Below are positions 53,085-63,728 of a stretch of DNA of 64,000 nt, in pieces (within the stretch, counting starts at the first letter, position 1; the number at the start of each line of letters is the position of its first letter). Below the pieces are notes generated by a model. It was not told the origin of the DNA. It saw nothing but the letters and a program-made list of their open reading frames with translations, and searched no databases. The stretch is from Arion vulgaris (Eukaryota > Mollusca > Gastropoda > Stylommatophora > Arionidae): positions 3,892,501-3,956,500 of the forward strand of contig CM036760.1 of NCBI GenBank assembly GCA_020796225.1. The letters are read 5' to 3'. Both the position numbers and the translations under genes were made by a program.

Positions 53085-53310
53085 AAGTCAAATAGCTCTG
53101 TGCCATTTTCAATAGGAGGAACAGACACCTGAACATGTTCTGCAAGTCTGTCATCTCCTGTGTGAGCTGAGAAGCAACATGTGACCATACCAATCGACCT
53201 GATCGACTAGAGTTGGGAAAACCTGACATACTTAGAGCTGACTGCCCATTTTGTGGCCCACATTGGATTAGGTGCATGACCAGAGATCGTTGAAGAAGAA
53301 GAGTCTTAAT
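53085..53310 (+). pseudogene. LINE zinc-knuckle tail
   Basis: Plus strand: CHFQ then EEQTPEHVLQVCHLLCELRS, as at 19120, ending cgttgaagaagaagag. Confidence 0.8.
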
Positions 53311-53429
53311 CTCATTCTTCTTCAACTTCATCATCACATTCTTCTTTTCTTTCTACATTTTCTTATTTTTATTGTCCTTCCCTTTCTCTTTCTACATTCA
53401 CTCATCCTTCTCCTTCGTAGATGATTATG

Positions 53430-53545
53430 GATCTCAGGGATAACAGAGGCGACGAATAACACTGGTTATGACTAAGTGCGCACTAGAGTCCGTTCTAGAA
53501 ATCTCGTCTTATCTGACGCTGTGAGACAACACAGGAATAGATTAA
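53430..53545 (+). pseudogene. LINE-3 3' end
   Basis: ggatctcagggataacagag, gttctagaaatctcgtctta, ctgacgctgtgagacaacac, and a (GAA)n tail; compare 52060-52160. Confidence 0.75.
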
Positions 53546-53549
53546 AGAA

Positions 53550-54455
53550 GAAGAAGAAGAGTTTTCTGTTGTTGCATCTTGTCTAGATAAACAGAGAATT
53601 CAGAAACTATTAGCACATACAACTTTTTTTGGATCACTTCTGTTGTTGCATCTTGTCTAGATAAACAGAGAATTCAGAAACTATTAGCACATACAACTTG
53701 TGTTTGATCACTTCTGTTGTTGCATCTTGCCTAGATAACAGATAATTCAGAAACTATTAGCACATACAACTTGTGTTTGATCACTTCTGTTGTTGCATCT
53801 TGCCTAGATAACAGATAATTCAGAAACTATTAGCACATACAACGTTTTTGGATCACTTCTGTTGTTGCATCTTGTCTAGATAAACAGAGAATTCAGAAAC
53901 TATTAGCTTACAACTTGTGTTTGATCACTTCTGTTGTTGCATCTTGCCTAGATAAACAGAGAATTCAGAAACTATTAGCACATACAACTTGTGTTTGATC
54001 ACTTCTGTTGTTGCATCTTGCCTAGATAAACAGAGAATTCAGAAACTATTAGCACATACAACTTGTGTTTGATCACTTCTGTTGTTGCATCTTGCCTAGA
54101 TAAACAGAGAATTCAGAAACTATTAGCACATACAACTTGTGTTTGATCACTTCTGTTGTTGCATCTTGCCTAGATAAACAGAGAATTCAGAAATTATTAG
54201 CACATACAACTGTTTTGATCACTTCTGTTGTTGCATCTTGACTAGATAAACAGAGAATTCAGAAACTATTAGCACATACAACTGTTTTGATCACTTCTGT
54301 TGTTGCATCTTGCTAGATAAACAGAGAATTCAGAAACTATTAGCACATACAACTTGTGTTTGATCACTTCTGTTGTTGCATCTTGCCTAGATAAACAGAG
54401 AATTCAGAAACTATTAGCACATACAACTTGTGTTGGATCACTTCTGTTGTTGACT
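53550..54455. repeat. ~72-74-bp satellite, ~12 copies
   Basis: The unit runs cacttctgttgttgcatctt, gcctagataaacagagaatt, cagaaactattagcacatac, aacttgtgtttgat. It starts immediately at the GAA tail of the LINE-3 fragment. Confidence 0.97.
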
Positions 54456-54837
54456 TTCTTGTATACCATGAAGTTGGTACGATGATACGATGATACCATG
54501 AAGTTGATTCTCTACGATGCTAATATGATATCTACGGCCTTTTTCGTCTTTATAGACAGGCCCTTTCCATTTGTGCCTAGCCTGGGCAGCGATATGAGAA
54601 TGTGCCTTGCCCATTTTGCACAAACCTCCTTTCTATGCTACTGTTTAATCAAAGGAAAGACAAAGTCTATACGTTTGGAATCAAACAGGGTTTGCAGAAG
54701 ATGCCAGAAGATGGAAGGGAATACATCATTAACCATCAACTGCCTTAGGGTCCCTCCCTCCGGATTTTTGGTCAAGGTTTACTCCTCTAGCCCTCTGCAT
54801 TTCCGTGCTGACCGTCAAGGCAGTCTGCAAACTCGTT
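54456..54837. other. Single-copy block with a 113-codon open frame
   Basis: A plus-strand frame (54498-54839) begins MKLILYDANMISTAFFVFID and runs to the SINE-D junction. It has one Cys-rich patch (VCRRCQ) but no family I recognise. The opposite strand is also partly open. Possibly an unidentified repeat. Confidence 0.35.
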
Positions 54838-55110
54838 AAAAGAACACTTGGCAGTTCAAAATCGAGGAGAGCAGGCTGGAAAGTTGCTGACCGGGAAAAT
54901 TTCACTAGAAAAAATTTAATATAAACTTCCAACAAAACAAATATCTTCACCATCTTCCACATTACATCGGGGACGTTCGCCGGTGCTACGGAGTTTGAAC
55001 ACTGCAGCTGAGATCTTACTGTGTAAGAAGAGATCGGAGCACACATGCTTACTCATCGAAGTGCAATGATAATAGTCCATTCAATCAATCAACCAATCAA
55101 TCAATCAATA
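54838..55110 (+). mobile_element. SINE-D 3' two-thirds
   Basis: gaacacttggcagttcaaaa, gcaggctggaaagttgctga, core ccggtgctacggagtttgaa, gatcggagcacacatgctta, tgcaatgat and (aatc)n tail. Confidence 0.87.
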
Positions 55111-55570
55111 TTAAACTGATTTATTTAAATTGTGTATTGTAGCCATGTACATGATTCTCAGTCTTATATTCACATTTCTTTGTTCGCTTAAAGTTCTTGC
55201 TAGAAACAATGTATTTTACTTTTCATAACAGACTCGCACTTACAATGTTCTGGCACCAACTTCCATCATATCATAGAGAATCAATTGGCTCATATTAAGT
55301 GTCATGTCGCTATTGACAAATCTCCCGGCTCGACAAGCAAGTCAAGAGATCGACACCCAGGGCAGCCCAGGGCGCGGACAACTGAGTTATGCCAAAGTTA
55401 TTGCTAGTTGACGTGAGATTTATTGACAAGAGCATCAGTAGTTGTCAGAGGCGGAGCAAACTTTTGATGTAGGGTAGGTGGTTAGAGAACAACGTGAGCT
55501 GAAATGTAGAAGAAAATTGTTAAGAGTTATTTTCCCCTGATTTCTTGATTTGTGGCTCGATAATAAGAGC
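55111..55570. other. No gene recognised
   Basis: 55300-55420 is GC-richer (gcccagggcgcggacaactg) and single-copy in this window; the rest is ordinary. Confidence 0.4.
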
Positions 55571-55571
55571 A

Positions 55572-55770
55572 GTCATCATCATCATCAGGTGCCGTGCCGG
55601 ATGTGGTAGGCGATCATTGATCTATGCAAATCTCTATCCCTGGTGTTTGCTTTCATTTCACATGTTGATGCTCTTCTGTACCATAAAGTCAGGTTGTCCA
55701 AAACTTTCTTTCTCAATAACATCAGTACCAACTCACAATTTTGTATCGTTCCAGTAGAAGCATGAGGTTG
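55572..55770 (-). pseudogene. LINE-6 C-terminus
   Basis: Reversed it reads KVLDNLTLWYRRASTCEMKA, NTRDRDLHRSMIAYHIRHGT, then a stop and the tcatcatcatcagg tail. Confidence 0.8.
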
Positions 55771-55839
55771 CAACTATATTAGTTAAAGTTTAAGCAAAAT
55801 AATGTATAGTGCTTTCTGTATATATACACATGGAACGAA

Positions 55840-56125
55840 TTAAGAAGTTATGAAATCAGAGCAATATCTGGTCAACCACTAGTATCAACTGCTATAAGAA
55901 ACAGAAGATGGAGATATGTTGGGCTTACATCGAGAAGAATTTATCACAGAATAACAGGCATTAAAGAGGGAAGAAAAACGTTCCAGAAAGAAATGGCGCC
56001 ACAGGAAAACCCTGAACCTAAGTTTACTGATAGAGGCTATAACTATCGGTCTCAACGAAAGAGATTGAGCGAGTTATCCAAGATAGAGCGGTATAGAGAA
56101 ATTACTTGCTTGCCCTATGTAACGA
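55840..56125 (+). pseudogene. LINE-2b C-terminus, decayed
   Basis: gaaatcagagcaatatctgg, agaagatggagatatgttgg, gagttatccaagatagagcg; aligned to 20490-20790 with stops. Confidence 0.82.
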
Positions 56126-56242
56126 TAATGGTATGAGAGATAGAGATAGAGAGAGTAGAGAAGAGAGAGAGAGAGACCTTATCACTGTTTTTGATTTTCC
56201 TTTATCTTGTATAGTCAAGACATCGTGCTTTAACCTATACAT

Positions 56243-56450
56243 TTACCCACCTGCCCAGCGTGTTCGTAGCTCGTTGGGCGACAGGTGATAGCCCTCTGTG
56301 AGTGCGGACTTATTTCCGCATGCTGGCAGAAAAGCCACAGGTTCTCCAGATTTACGGTGTTCGGGCACCGAACCGAAGGGTTACGATGTCCATGGCACCG
56401 AGCCGAAGAGCTGAAAATTCAAGTGTTTCTGGATCGGGAAAAAAACCCAT
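56243..56450 (+). mobile_element. SINE-E copy
   Basis: cccagcgtgttcgtagctcg, gtgagtgcggacttatttcc (B box weakened), aaaagccacaggttctccag, ccgagccgaagagctgaaaa, then an A-run. Confidence 0.88.
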
Positions 56451-56534
56451 ATATATTTATATATTCAAATGTAAGATTTATTATTAGTAAACTATCTGTG
56501 ACCATAGCTGCATTAGCGTAGTGTTTCTTCAGAT

Positions 56535-56770
56535 GCTAGAGCACATTAGGAAACAATAAACAAAATGGTTCGGACATGTAACCCTGATTACTGTCCAACA
56601 GTACATCACAACTAACACTAATACTCAGATACAATTGTTTTCAGTCAAATGTCGCCAACGTAAACCATGGATCTCAGAAACATCAGAGGTAGTACAAAAC
56701 GTCATATACGAGACTCGCTCTATGGTACTTGCATAACTCTTCGCATACACTGACAACAGAGAGGCACAAC
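56535..56770 (+). pseudogene. LINE-3 C-terminus, decayed
   Basis: gaaacaataaacaaaatggt (KWF-type), catgtaaccctgattactg, ccatggatctcagaaacatc, cgtcatatacgagactcgct. Confidence 0.7.
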
Positions 56771-57784
56771 AAGACTAGACAGGCAATAAATAATTATATA
56801 GAAACAATATGTTCCATATCAGCAAATTATGCAAGTAAACAAAGTAAAGATACCATTTCCATACCATGTGGTCTATGAGAGAATACGCTGTTAGATTCGT
56901 ATATTTTCTTTGTACAGCAGAACATGTTGGATGATGTGGTCAACATTCCACGGACCGCATTTACTTTCAAGTGTGTCCCAGATCCCCGATTGAGACTAGG
57001 TTCACCTGATAGCCATTACTCCCATAACAAATACCTTTTCTTCTCTGAAATTTAAACATCGGATCATGCGCTACGAACCACAACGCTAACACGACCCTCA
57101 TCTAAGTAAAGACAACACCCCCCCCTCTAACCCCCTCCCCAAAAAAAAAAAACCAAGTTAGATAATTTACCAAAGTCAAATTGCATGCTATATAAACTAT
57201 TGTTTAGCCTAAAGAATTTTATGAAACAAAGGTTGCAAATGGGACAAAAATCAAAAATGGTCTAGAGCAGAAAAAAACATTATCAAGAAAATTAAATGTG
57301 TAGAGCATTTGCTAAAAAGAAAAATAACTCCAAAAAATATGAATGTAAAATAGAAACGGTAAGAAAGAGAGGACAAAATATGTGACAGGGGACTAATGGT
57401 TTTAACATAGAAATGTAGACCGTTAAGTTCAAATGTCCTTTGTAAGGTAATTTAGTCTCACTTAACAACCAACTTACCAGGTAGAGATAAATAGGTCACA
57501 TTCTCTCCCTCCCAAAAACTGGATCCAGTTAAGAAAATTACTGCCATCCTATATTTAAATTGTAGCAAGTGACAAATTTATTGATCTTAAGACTAATCTA
57601 TTGTCACGGATACAGCTTAGACCAATTCATTGAACAGACACCACGGACAAAGGAGACCTCTGTACTGGATCATGCAGAAGTTGGAAAAAAACATATCCAC
57701 ACTACGCAGAAGGAAACTAGATATCTTGAATAGTTTAACAGACACTATGTATTAACCAAAGACTTTCATGGAATGAATACTCTT
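56771..57784. other. AT-rich single-copy DNA, nothing recognised
   Basis: A C-run/A-run tract at 57118-57152. No frame of note, no match to other families. Confidence 0.45.
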
Positions 57785-57967
57785 TATTGGTTACTTAATC
57801 GATGTCAAGTCACTCTGGCAGACCGTAGGTGCTTAACATCTCCTAGCAGATGTCAAATAGTATGCATACTGATAACTTCTGTGTATCGCTGACTACATTG
57901 CTCATTCTATGATTCAGGCATCCGGATTTGCCTGTACAACGTGTAGTTTAAAGCTTCTTACAATCGC
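57785..57967 (+). repeat. Repeat P, copy 2
   Basis: Same orientation and order as 5325-5515: cgatgtcaagtca, cgtaggtgct, tatgcatactgataac, ttcttacaatcgctgg. It ends exactly where a SINE-A begins. Confidence 0.6.
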
Positions 57968-58280
57968 TGGATACGCCCGTGTTGTGTCTGTGCTCAAGAA
58001 ACAAAGAATAGTACCACTGTGACCTACAAGTTAAATCGTGGATACGCATGTTGTCTGTGCCGCAAGAAGCAAGAATAGTACCTGTGACCTACAATGCATG
58101 TCGTTAGAGGCTGCTAGTGTAGGACCTAGAGAACCTAACCTAGTAAATAAAAGAATCGCAAAATAGGATTTGCTGGTCTATTTGTAGACGCATAACTGAC
58201 ACAACGTACAATAGTCACGTCAGATCACATACAATCACAAGAGTGGTTTAACAAGTGGTCGACATGGAGCGTTCGAAAGA
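57968..58280 (+). mobile_element. SINE-A with internal 5' duplication
   Basis: The first ~65 bp are present twice (tggatacgcccgtgttgtgt and tggatacgcatgttgtctgt, each followed by caagaatagtac). The usual body then runs to catggagcgttcgaaa. Confidence 0.8.
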
Positions 58281-58534
58281 GACGATCAACGGTTATCCTT
58301 CTTTCACCCAAATCCACATCGGTTTACAACGCATCGGACAAGAAGGTTCAGGCGTTCAAAGAAAACATGAAGAAGACTTGCGCAACTACGTGTGCTGTAT
58401 TAGTAAAAATATAGCTATTGAGCTCCTTGCTCTTTTCTCTCTCGTTAGTGCTTCTGCAACAGTTTTCCAGACAAATGTTGTTGCATTAAAGTTGCTAGAG
58501 AATTAGTCTTGCTATTGTTTGACTTCAAACGACC
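58281..58534. other. Short single-copy stretch
   Basis: An 83-codon frame from 58255 (MERSKETINGYPSFTQIHIG...) begins inside the SINE tail and has no recognised domain. Confidence 0.35.
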
Positions 58535-58900
58535 CAAAGACAAAGGATTGTCTTCATTGCACCAGGTTTCCCAATATGGCTCCGTCCCTGTCGGCAGAGA
58601 TGGCATGCCAGCTGCAGAGAGCATTTCTCCAGGTTTCACCATATGGCTCCGTCCCTGTCGGCAGAGATGGCATGCCAGCTACAGAGAGCATTGCACCAGG
58701 TTTCCCCATATGGCTCCGCCTATGTCGGCAGAGATGGCATGTCAGCTGCAGAGAGCATTGCACAAAGCACGAAATCTGTAGCTCCAGCAGCAATCCTAGG
58801 GATCTCATGAACAAATTGCATGTGACTGGTCCGGGTTCGAACTCCATTACTTCAGTACGACAGGTAAACAATGTAACCACTTTACCATTGATATCCCCTG
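58535..58900 (-). mobile_element. SINE-C with triplicated 3' segment
   Basis: The 67-bp 3' segment (tgcaccaggtttccc...gccagctgcagagagcat) is present three times in tandem (58557-58757). A single core (agctccagcagcaatcctag) and a degraded head (ccgggttcgaactcc B box) follow. Confidence 0.85.
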
Positions 58901-59265
58901 TTTGACTGTTTGCAGTATTGCAAGACTGTCAACGTTAGCAGAGTATACGAAAAGATACTGGCCACAACACCAGAGCTCATGAAAACTGACGAGGACGGTC
59001 CTAAAAACAACAGTAAAATTCGATACATTGAGTCCATCAGGCTGCCGGAACGATGCAAGAGAGAGATCATACACAAAAGAAATAAACGATTCCCATTATC
59101 ACAGACACTGTGTTTACAGACTGTAGTACCACTTTGTAGGGCGATGTAGAACAGATAGAACGAGAGCCTGAAGAATTTAATGACCGCATAACTATTGCAG
59201 TCGCAACGAAGCATTCCAGTTAGGATTATTTTTATTTATGCCTACAACAGAAAAAAATTCTTGCC
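58901..59265. other. No gene recognised
   Basis: Overlapping frames on both strands (79 codons plus, 110 codons minus); neither shows a domain. Confidence 0.35.
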
Positions 59266-59267
59266 GT

Positions 59268-59340
59268 ACCGAGAATTAAACATGGGTCTCCCGTATAGAA
59301 GCCACGCTCTAATCCATTTGACCAGACGCGCCTTTATTTT
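59268..59340 (-). mobile_element. tRNA-like sequence (SINE head or tRNA pseudogene)
   Basis: Reversed it reads ggcgcgtctggtcaaatgga, ttagagcgtggc... and ends aattctcggtacggc. Acceptor-like ends, an A-box-like region and a weak B box (tgtttaattctcgg) are visible. The T-arm lacks the GTTCRA consensus, so an active tRNA is unlikely. Confidence 0.45.
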
Positions 59341-59812
59341 CGATATAATATAAAAAAATGTAATAACTGTCCGCATTAATTCCATGAAATGTCGACCTTC
59401 AAATGCCATTCTCTTCCATTTAATCAGGAATTTATCATGATTATTTGGATCCATTCTTGAACGTATAAGACTGTGATATGATAATATTTGCAAACTGACA
59501 CAATATCTTAAACCCCAGTGACATATAAAGTGACAGTTATTGGGAACGTTATAATCTTCCAGAAACGATATACCTGCTTAGTTTACACATATTTCTGACG
59601 TCTTTGTCTTTGAGATAACTTTCATGTCAGAAAAACTGTCAAATAAAAATATCCTGGTCGCAGAAGGCCTTGGGGAATATCTGAATATTAAAAATGTCAC
59701 GAACGAATTTATTAAAATCTGAACAAGATTTCTGTGTGGTAAATTAATGTTAGGATATGGCTTGTAATCCTTCACAGTTTAATAGTTAAATTCCAGAGCG
59801 ATAGTGTTGATG
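59341..59812. other. No feature recognised
   Basis: AT-rich; nothing matched. Confidence 0.45.
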
Positions 59813-59814
59813 TT

Positions 59815-60282
59815 CCTGTAGATGATAAGTTTGTTAAGTGGGCGTATGCCCTCCAGGGGCACCGAAGCCTTCTAGGGGATAGGGGGAGAGATAGTGAGGT
59901 TCAGAAGCATTTGTGGGCGTTGAGGCAATTATTGGATGGTGGCTCCTTATAAATGAAATTAATAATATATATTTTAAAATACATTATTTTCGTGATTTTG
60001 CGATTGAATAATCATTTAAAATTTAAGTTCTACACTTTAATTCATCTTATGTCCGTCTAACATAATCAATTTTTTCATCAATTTTTATTTCAGTTATATA
60101 ATTTTTGAAAACTGACCATGTATGACAGAAATATATCAATTGTCTATGTTGAAGAAAAAACAGAACATGTATATATTTCGGGAGGGGCGATGGTGAGAAC
60201 TATTATAATTAGCGTGGGAGAGCGTTACGAAGTGTATGTCGTGCAAAGTGGGTGGTGGCCTAAAAGTCTGATTTCCATAATT
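59815..60282. mobile_element. hAT-like element, older copy
   Basis: Aligns along its length with 4127-4590: agtgggcg, gccttctaggggatag, tttaaaatacattattttcg, tgcgattgaataatcattta, gtgcaaagtgggtggtggcc. The termini are worn and no target duplication is clear. Confidence 0.8.
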
Positions 60283-60285
60283 CTT

Positions 60286-60410
60286 TCCTGAGTCCAAAGG
60301 CCCATAAGTTTATAGTTGGCTCTTGTTGAGGAGAGTGTGGTTTGGGGTCCCTAGGTCCGAATGTGGGTAAGCTTTGATATTGTTGAAATCAACAGAAGAA
60401 ATGGTAAGTG
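60286..60410 (-). repeat. Repeat G fragment
   Basis: ggcccataagtttatagttg then gctctt is the reverse of agagccaactataaacttat at 7366. It adjoins the hAT-like element. Confidence 0.5.
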
Positions 60411-60479
60411 AGAGTTGAAGAAAGAGGGAAACAAAGGGAAGAGGAGATAAGGAAAACAAAAGACGAGCTAAAAAGAAGG

Positions 60480-61440
60480 TGAATTAGTGAGTGAGAAGTA
60501 GGACAAAGAGAGAGAGAGAGAGAGAGTGAGAGAGAGAGAAGTGGAGAGAGAGAGAGAGTGAGAGAGAGAGAGAGAGGAGGAGAAAAGAGAGAGAGAGAAA
60601 GGTGGGAGAGGAGAGAGAGAAAGAGTGAGAGAGAGAGAAAGAGAGAAGAGAGGAGAGAAAGGGATTGATAAAGACCGTGAGGAGTTCAAGAAAACTCTAA
60701 TAGAGATAGATTGTTAAAATTGGAGATAAAGAGAGAGAGAGAGAGAGGGAGAGAAGAGAGAAGGAGGGAGAAAAGGTTGATAAAGACCGTGAGGAGTTCA
60801 AGAAAACTCTAATAGAGATAGATTGTTAAAATTGGAGATATAGAGAGAGAGAGAGAGAGGGGGAGAGAAAGAGAGAAGGAGGGAGAGAAAGGGATTGATA
60901 AAGACGGGAGTTCAGAAAACTCTAATGAGATAGATTGTTAAAATTGGAGATAGAGAGAGAGAGAGAGAGGGAGAGAAGAGAGAAGGAGGGAGAGAAAGGG
61001 ATTGATAAAGACCGTGAGGAGTTCAAGAAAACTCTAATAGAGATAGATTGTTAAAATTGGAGATAAAGAGAGAGAGAGAGAGAGAGGTGAGAAGAGAGAA
61101 GGAGGAGAGAGAAAGGGATTGATAAAGACCGTGAGGAGTTCAAGAAAACTATAATAGAGATAGATTGTTAAAATTGGAGATAAAGAGAGAGAGAGAGAGG
61201 AAGAGAGGAAGAGGCACATATAAGACCGAGGAGTTAAAAACTAATCGAGATAGATTTGAAAATTGGGGATAAAGAGAGATGGGAGACCACGAGAGTTCAG
61301 AGAAACGCTAATCGAAATAGATTGGAAAATCTGATAAAGAGAGATAGAGAGAGATAGGAAGAAGATAAAGACCGTGAGGAGTTAAGGAAACTCTAATAGA
61401 TAGATTGAAAAGAGAGAGATAGAGAGGGAGAAATTAAGAC
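60480..61440. repeat. (GA)n with a ~130-bp higher-order unit, ~7 copies
   Basis: From 60657, copies of gattgataaagaccgtgagg, agttcaagaaaactctaata, gagatagattgttaaaattg are separated by variable GAGA tracts. Later units (61200-61440) are degenerate. Confidence 0.93.
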
Positions 61441-61497
61441 ATAATTTAAAAGTAAACAAACATAACTAAACTCGGTAAAATGACATTTTCTTTATCA

Positions 61498-61583
61498 TCC
61501 TTCGCCCCCAGGAGGCATAGGTCGCACCCAAGGCCTTCCAGGCCGCCTATCCAAGGCCATCTTTCCAGATCTCCTCCTTGCAG
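61498..61583 (-). pseudogene. LINE-2 3' tail
   Basis: ggaggcataggtcgcaccca, aggccttccaggccgcctat, ccatctttccagatctcctc; reversed it reads a WIGGLEGLG-type end. Confidence 0.75.
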
Positions 61584-61790
61584 GGTCCTTCTTCTTCCTC
61601 GTGTGGCAAGCTATGAATTTTCCTGGCTGTGGTTTATGTAGCTATCTAGTATTTTTTACCGTGTGGAGTAGCTAGCACTGTGTCCTACCTCCTTAGACGC
61701 CTTTTACGACATGCGTGGCAGGTAATAGTGGTTCTATTCTGTACACCCCACTTTGGGACCTGGTAACCACTCGGACGAAAATTATATCTA
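61584..61790 (-). mobile_element. SINE-B copy
   Basis: Reversed it starts ttttcgtccgagtggttacc, then gggtgtacagaatagaacca, cctgccacgcatgtcgtaaa, and ends gaggaagaagga. Complement of the 23640 family. Confidence 0.72.
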
Positions 61791-61884
61791 AATCAGATTA
61801 TTTGTGTCAAAGACAGGATCTATTAATGAGAACAAATTTATTACAACCAAATGTCGAGACAAATCCTCAATCCATACCTAGATC

Positions 61885-62265
61885 GTAACAAAGATATCAA
61901 TTGTTGAAGATCAAGAAAACATTGGATCGGAGGAGTAACGGAATCTAAGTAAGATGATATAAAAGAACAGTGCTTATACAAAGAACACATAGCGTCATAG
62001 AAGCTTCTCACAGTTATAAGATTTTAAGAAAATGAAAATAGAATTAATATATCCACCAAGGAAATTGGGGTGAGTGAAAAAGATATCGTTGAAGATCAAG
62101 AAAACATTGGATCGAAGGAGTAGCTGTAGCTATATAAGATGTTATATACGAGCCCATTGCTTATACAAAGAACACAAAGCGTCAAAGAAGCCTCTCACAG
62201 TTATAAGATTTTAAGAAAATAAAACGGAATTAATATCCACCGAGGAAATTGAGGGTGAGTGAAGA
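61885..62265. repeat. ~188-bp tandem duplication
   Basis: gttgaagatcaagaaaacat at 61901 and 62089 starts two copies, each with caaagaacac, cttctcacagttataag or cctctcacagttataag, and ttaagaaaat in the same order. Confidence 0.9.
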
Positions 62266-62884
62266 TTCAAAACTTAAAATGCCGAAATGATATGAAAGAG
62301 GGAATGGAGGTACAAACCCAAAGAAGATGACGAAAGGGCGAGGAGAATAACTTCAAAGACTGCCTTTTAAGAGGCTCTTAGATTTCTAGAAGGAGTGACG
62401 GGTTTCCAATTCTTCCCACCTCATTAAATTCGGAAAATATGGTTGACCTCTCTATTCTGAAAGATGGGAGACATCGCACAGAAGAAAATTGGACCGTTAA
62501 TTTTTGCAAACAATGACACGTTGTCAGTATTAGGAGATGCAGGGGCTATAGATGGACGTTCTGGAGAGATTTCTCATGGAAGTACAAAAACCAAATTTAT
62601 GTAGGATTAATGATGGGGAAATGGCATCTCTGATGGGAACGTCGTTAATATTTTAAGGCAATATCTCACGATATGGACATTTTTTCTTTCTTATTTTTCA
62701 AATCCCTTTCATATGTTTATTCTACGGCTTGCTAGATTTCTGTCTTGTAATAGAATTAATATGTTCTTTCTTTCTTTCTGAATATTTTTCTAGAAATTCT
62801 CACAAATTTGGAAATATAAATAATAATTCTTTATCAAATCTTTCTGTATGATGTCGGAATGGTTTCAATCAATATTTACATATT
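62266..62884. other. Single-copy block, no gene recognised
   Basis: 62330-62650 has balanced composition (gagaataacttcaaagactg, gatgcaggggctatagatgg) and no match elsewhere here. The remainder is T-rich. Confidence 0.4.
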
Positions 62885-62890
62885 CTATTA

Positions 62891-62921
<31 letters not shown>

Positions 62922-63335
62922 AGTAGGACCATCATCATTACATTTCTGGGAATGGTTATGTGTGCTCTGATAGATTTACTGTGCAGGAAGATCTCAGCGG
63001 CAGTGCACGAGCTCAGTAGCACAGGAGAGGTTCCCGATGTAATTATGTATATGGTGGCAAATATTTATATCTTTTAATTTTTATATTGTATTTTGGCAGA
63101 ACAGTGACTTTGTGGTGTACTCTTATCAACTTGCAAATGCCAAGTCTTCTTTATATGATCAATTTGAACACAGGACCTCCTATCCGTCTCCGATAGAACT
63201 AGGAACTCGATCTCACCTACATTAGGATCTGGGATCTCTTGATAAATTTCCCGATCGATCCTCGCTGGAAAAGGACCGAGTTCCTTTGGAACGAGAAGTG
63301 AACACGCTGCATCTACGCCACATAGACTCCCCCCT
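62885..63335 (-). mobile_element. SINE-D, full length
   Basis: (gatt)n tail at 62892-62921, tcatcattacatttctggga, core (gagctcagtagcacagga), ctatccgtctccgatagaac, B box region and head ending catctacgccacatagac. Confidence 0.87.
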
Positions 63336-63424
63336 GCCCCTTTCATCTTCTTTATTATTTGCCTGGCGTTTTGAAGGATGTAAATTATAATCCGAACCGA
63401 GTCACATATCAATTTTTCCTGATA

Positions 63425-63500
63425 TCCATGAGTATTGTTGCTGGAGCTACGGAGTTCGTTTTTGTCAGTGGTTGTCATTTCTACCGAGATGAACGGGCCA
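63425..63500 (+). mobile_element. SINE-C core fragment
   Basis: attgttgctggagctacgga, gttcgttttt, ggttgtcatttctaccgaga. Confidence 0.65.
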
Positions 63501-63728
63501 TTTAGGAAACACATAAATTTAGTAAATCTATCGCAATTTTTAGAACATTTAGACACCAGAAATAATATTTTTAAAAATTCTTTAGATGTTAGGGAACCTT
63601 CATTGGTGCACAGTCTCTAATGGCAAACTGAAAGTATTATTAGTAGAGCACTTACATGTTAGCTCCGTTTACTTACTTACTTTTCCCCTCCAGCTCAGAA
63701 ACTCGTGCGTATCAGTTTTAATCTAGAT
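63501..63728. other. No feature recognised
   Basis: AT-rich; an acttactt short tandem near 63670. Confidence 0.4.

Noticed and set aside
52678..53086. Ser/Phe-rich frames suggesting a membrane protein
   Set aside because: Low-complexity TTC/TCT tract.
59268..59340. Functional tRNA gene
   Set aside because: The T-arm consensus is broken and the cloverleaf is not convincing by eye; kept only as a tRNA-like relic.
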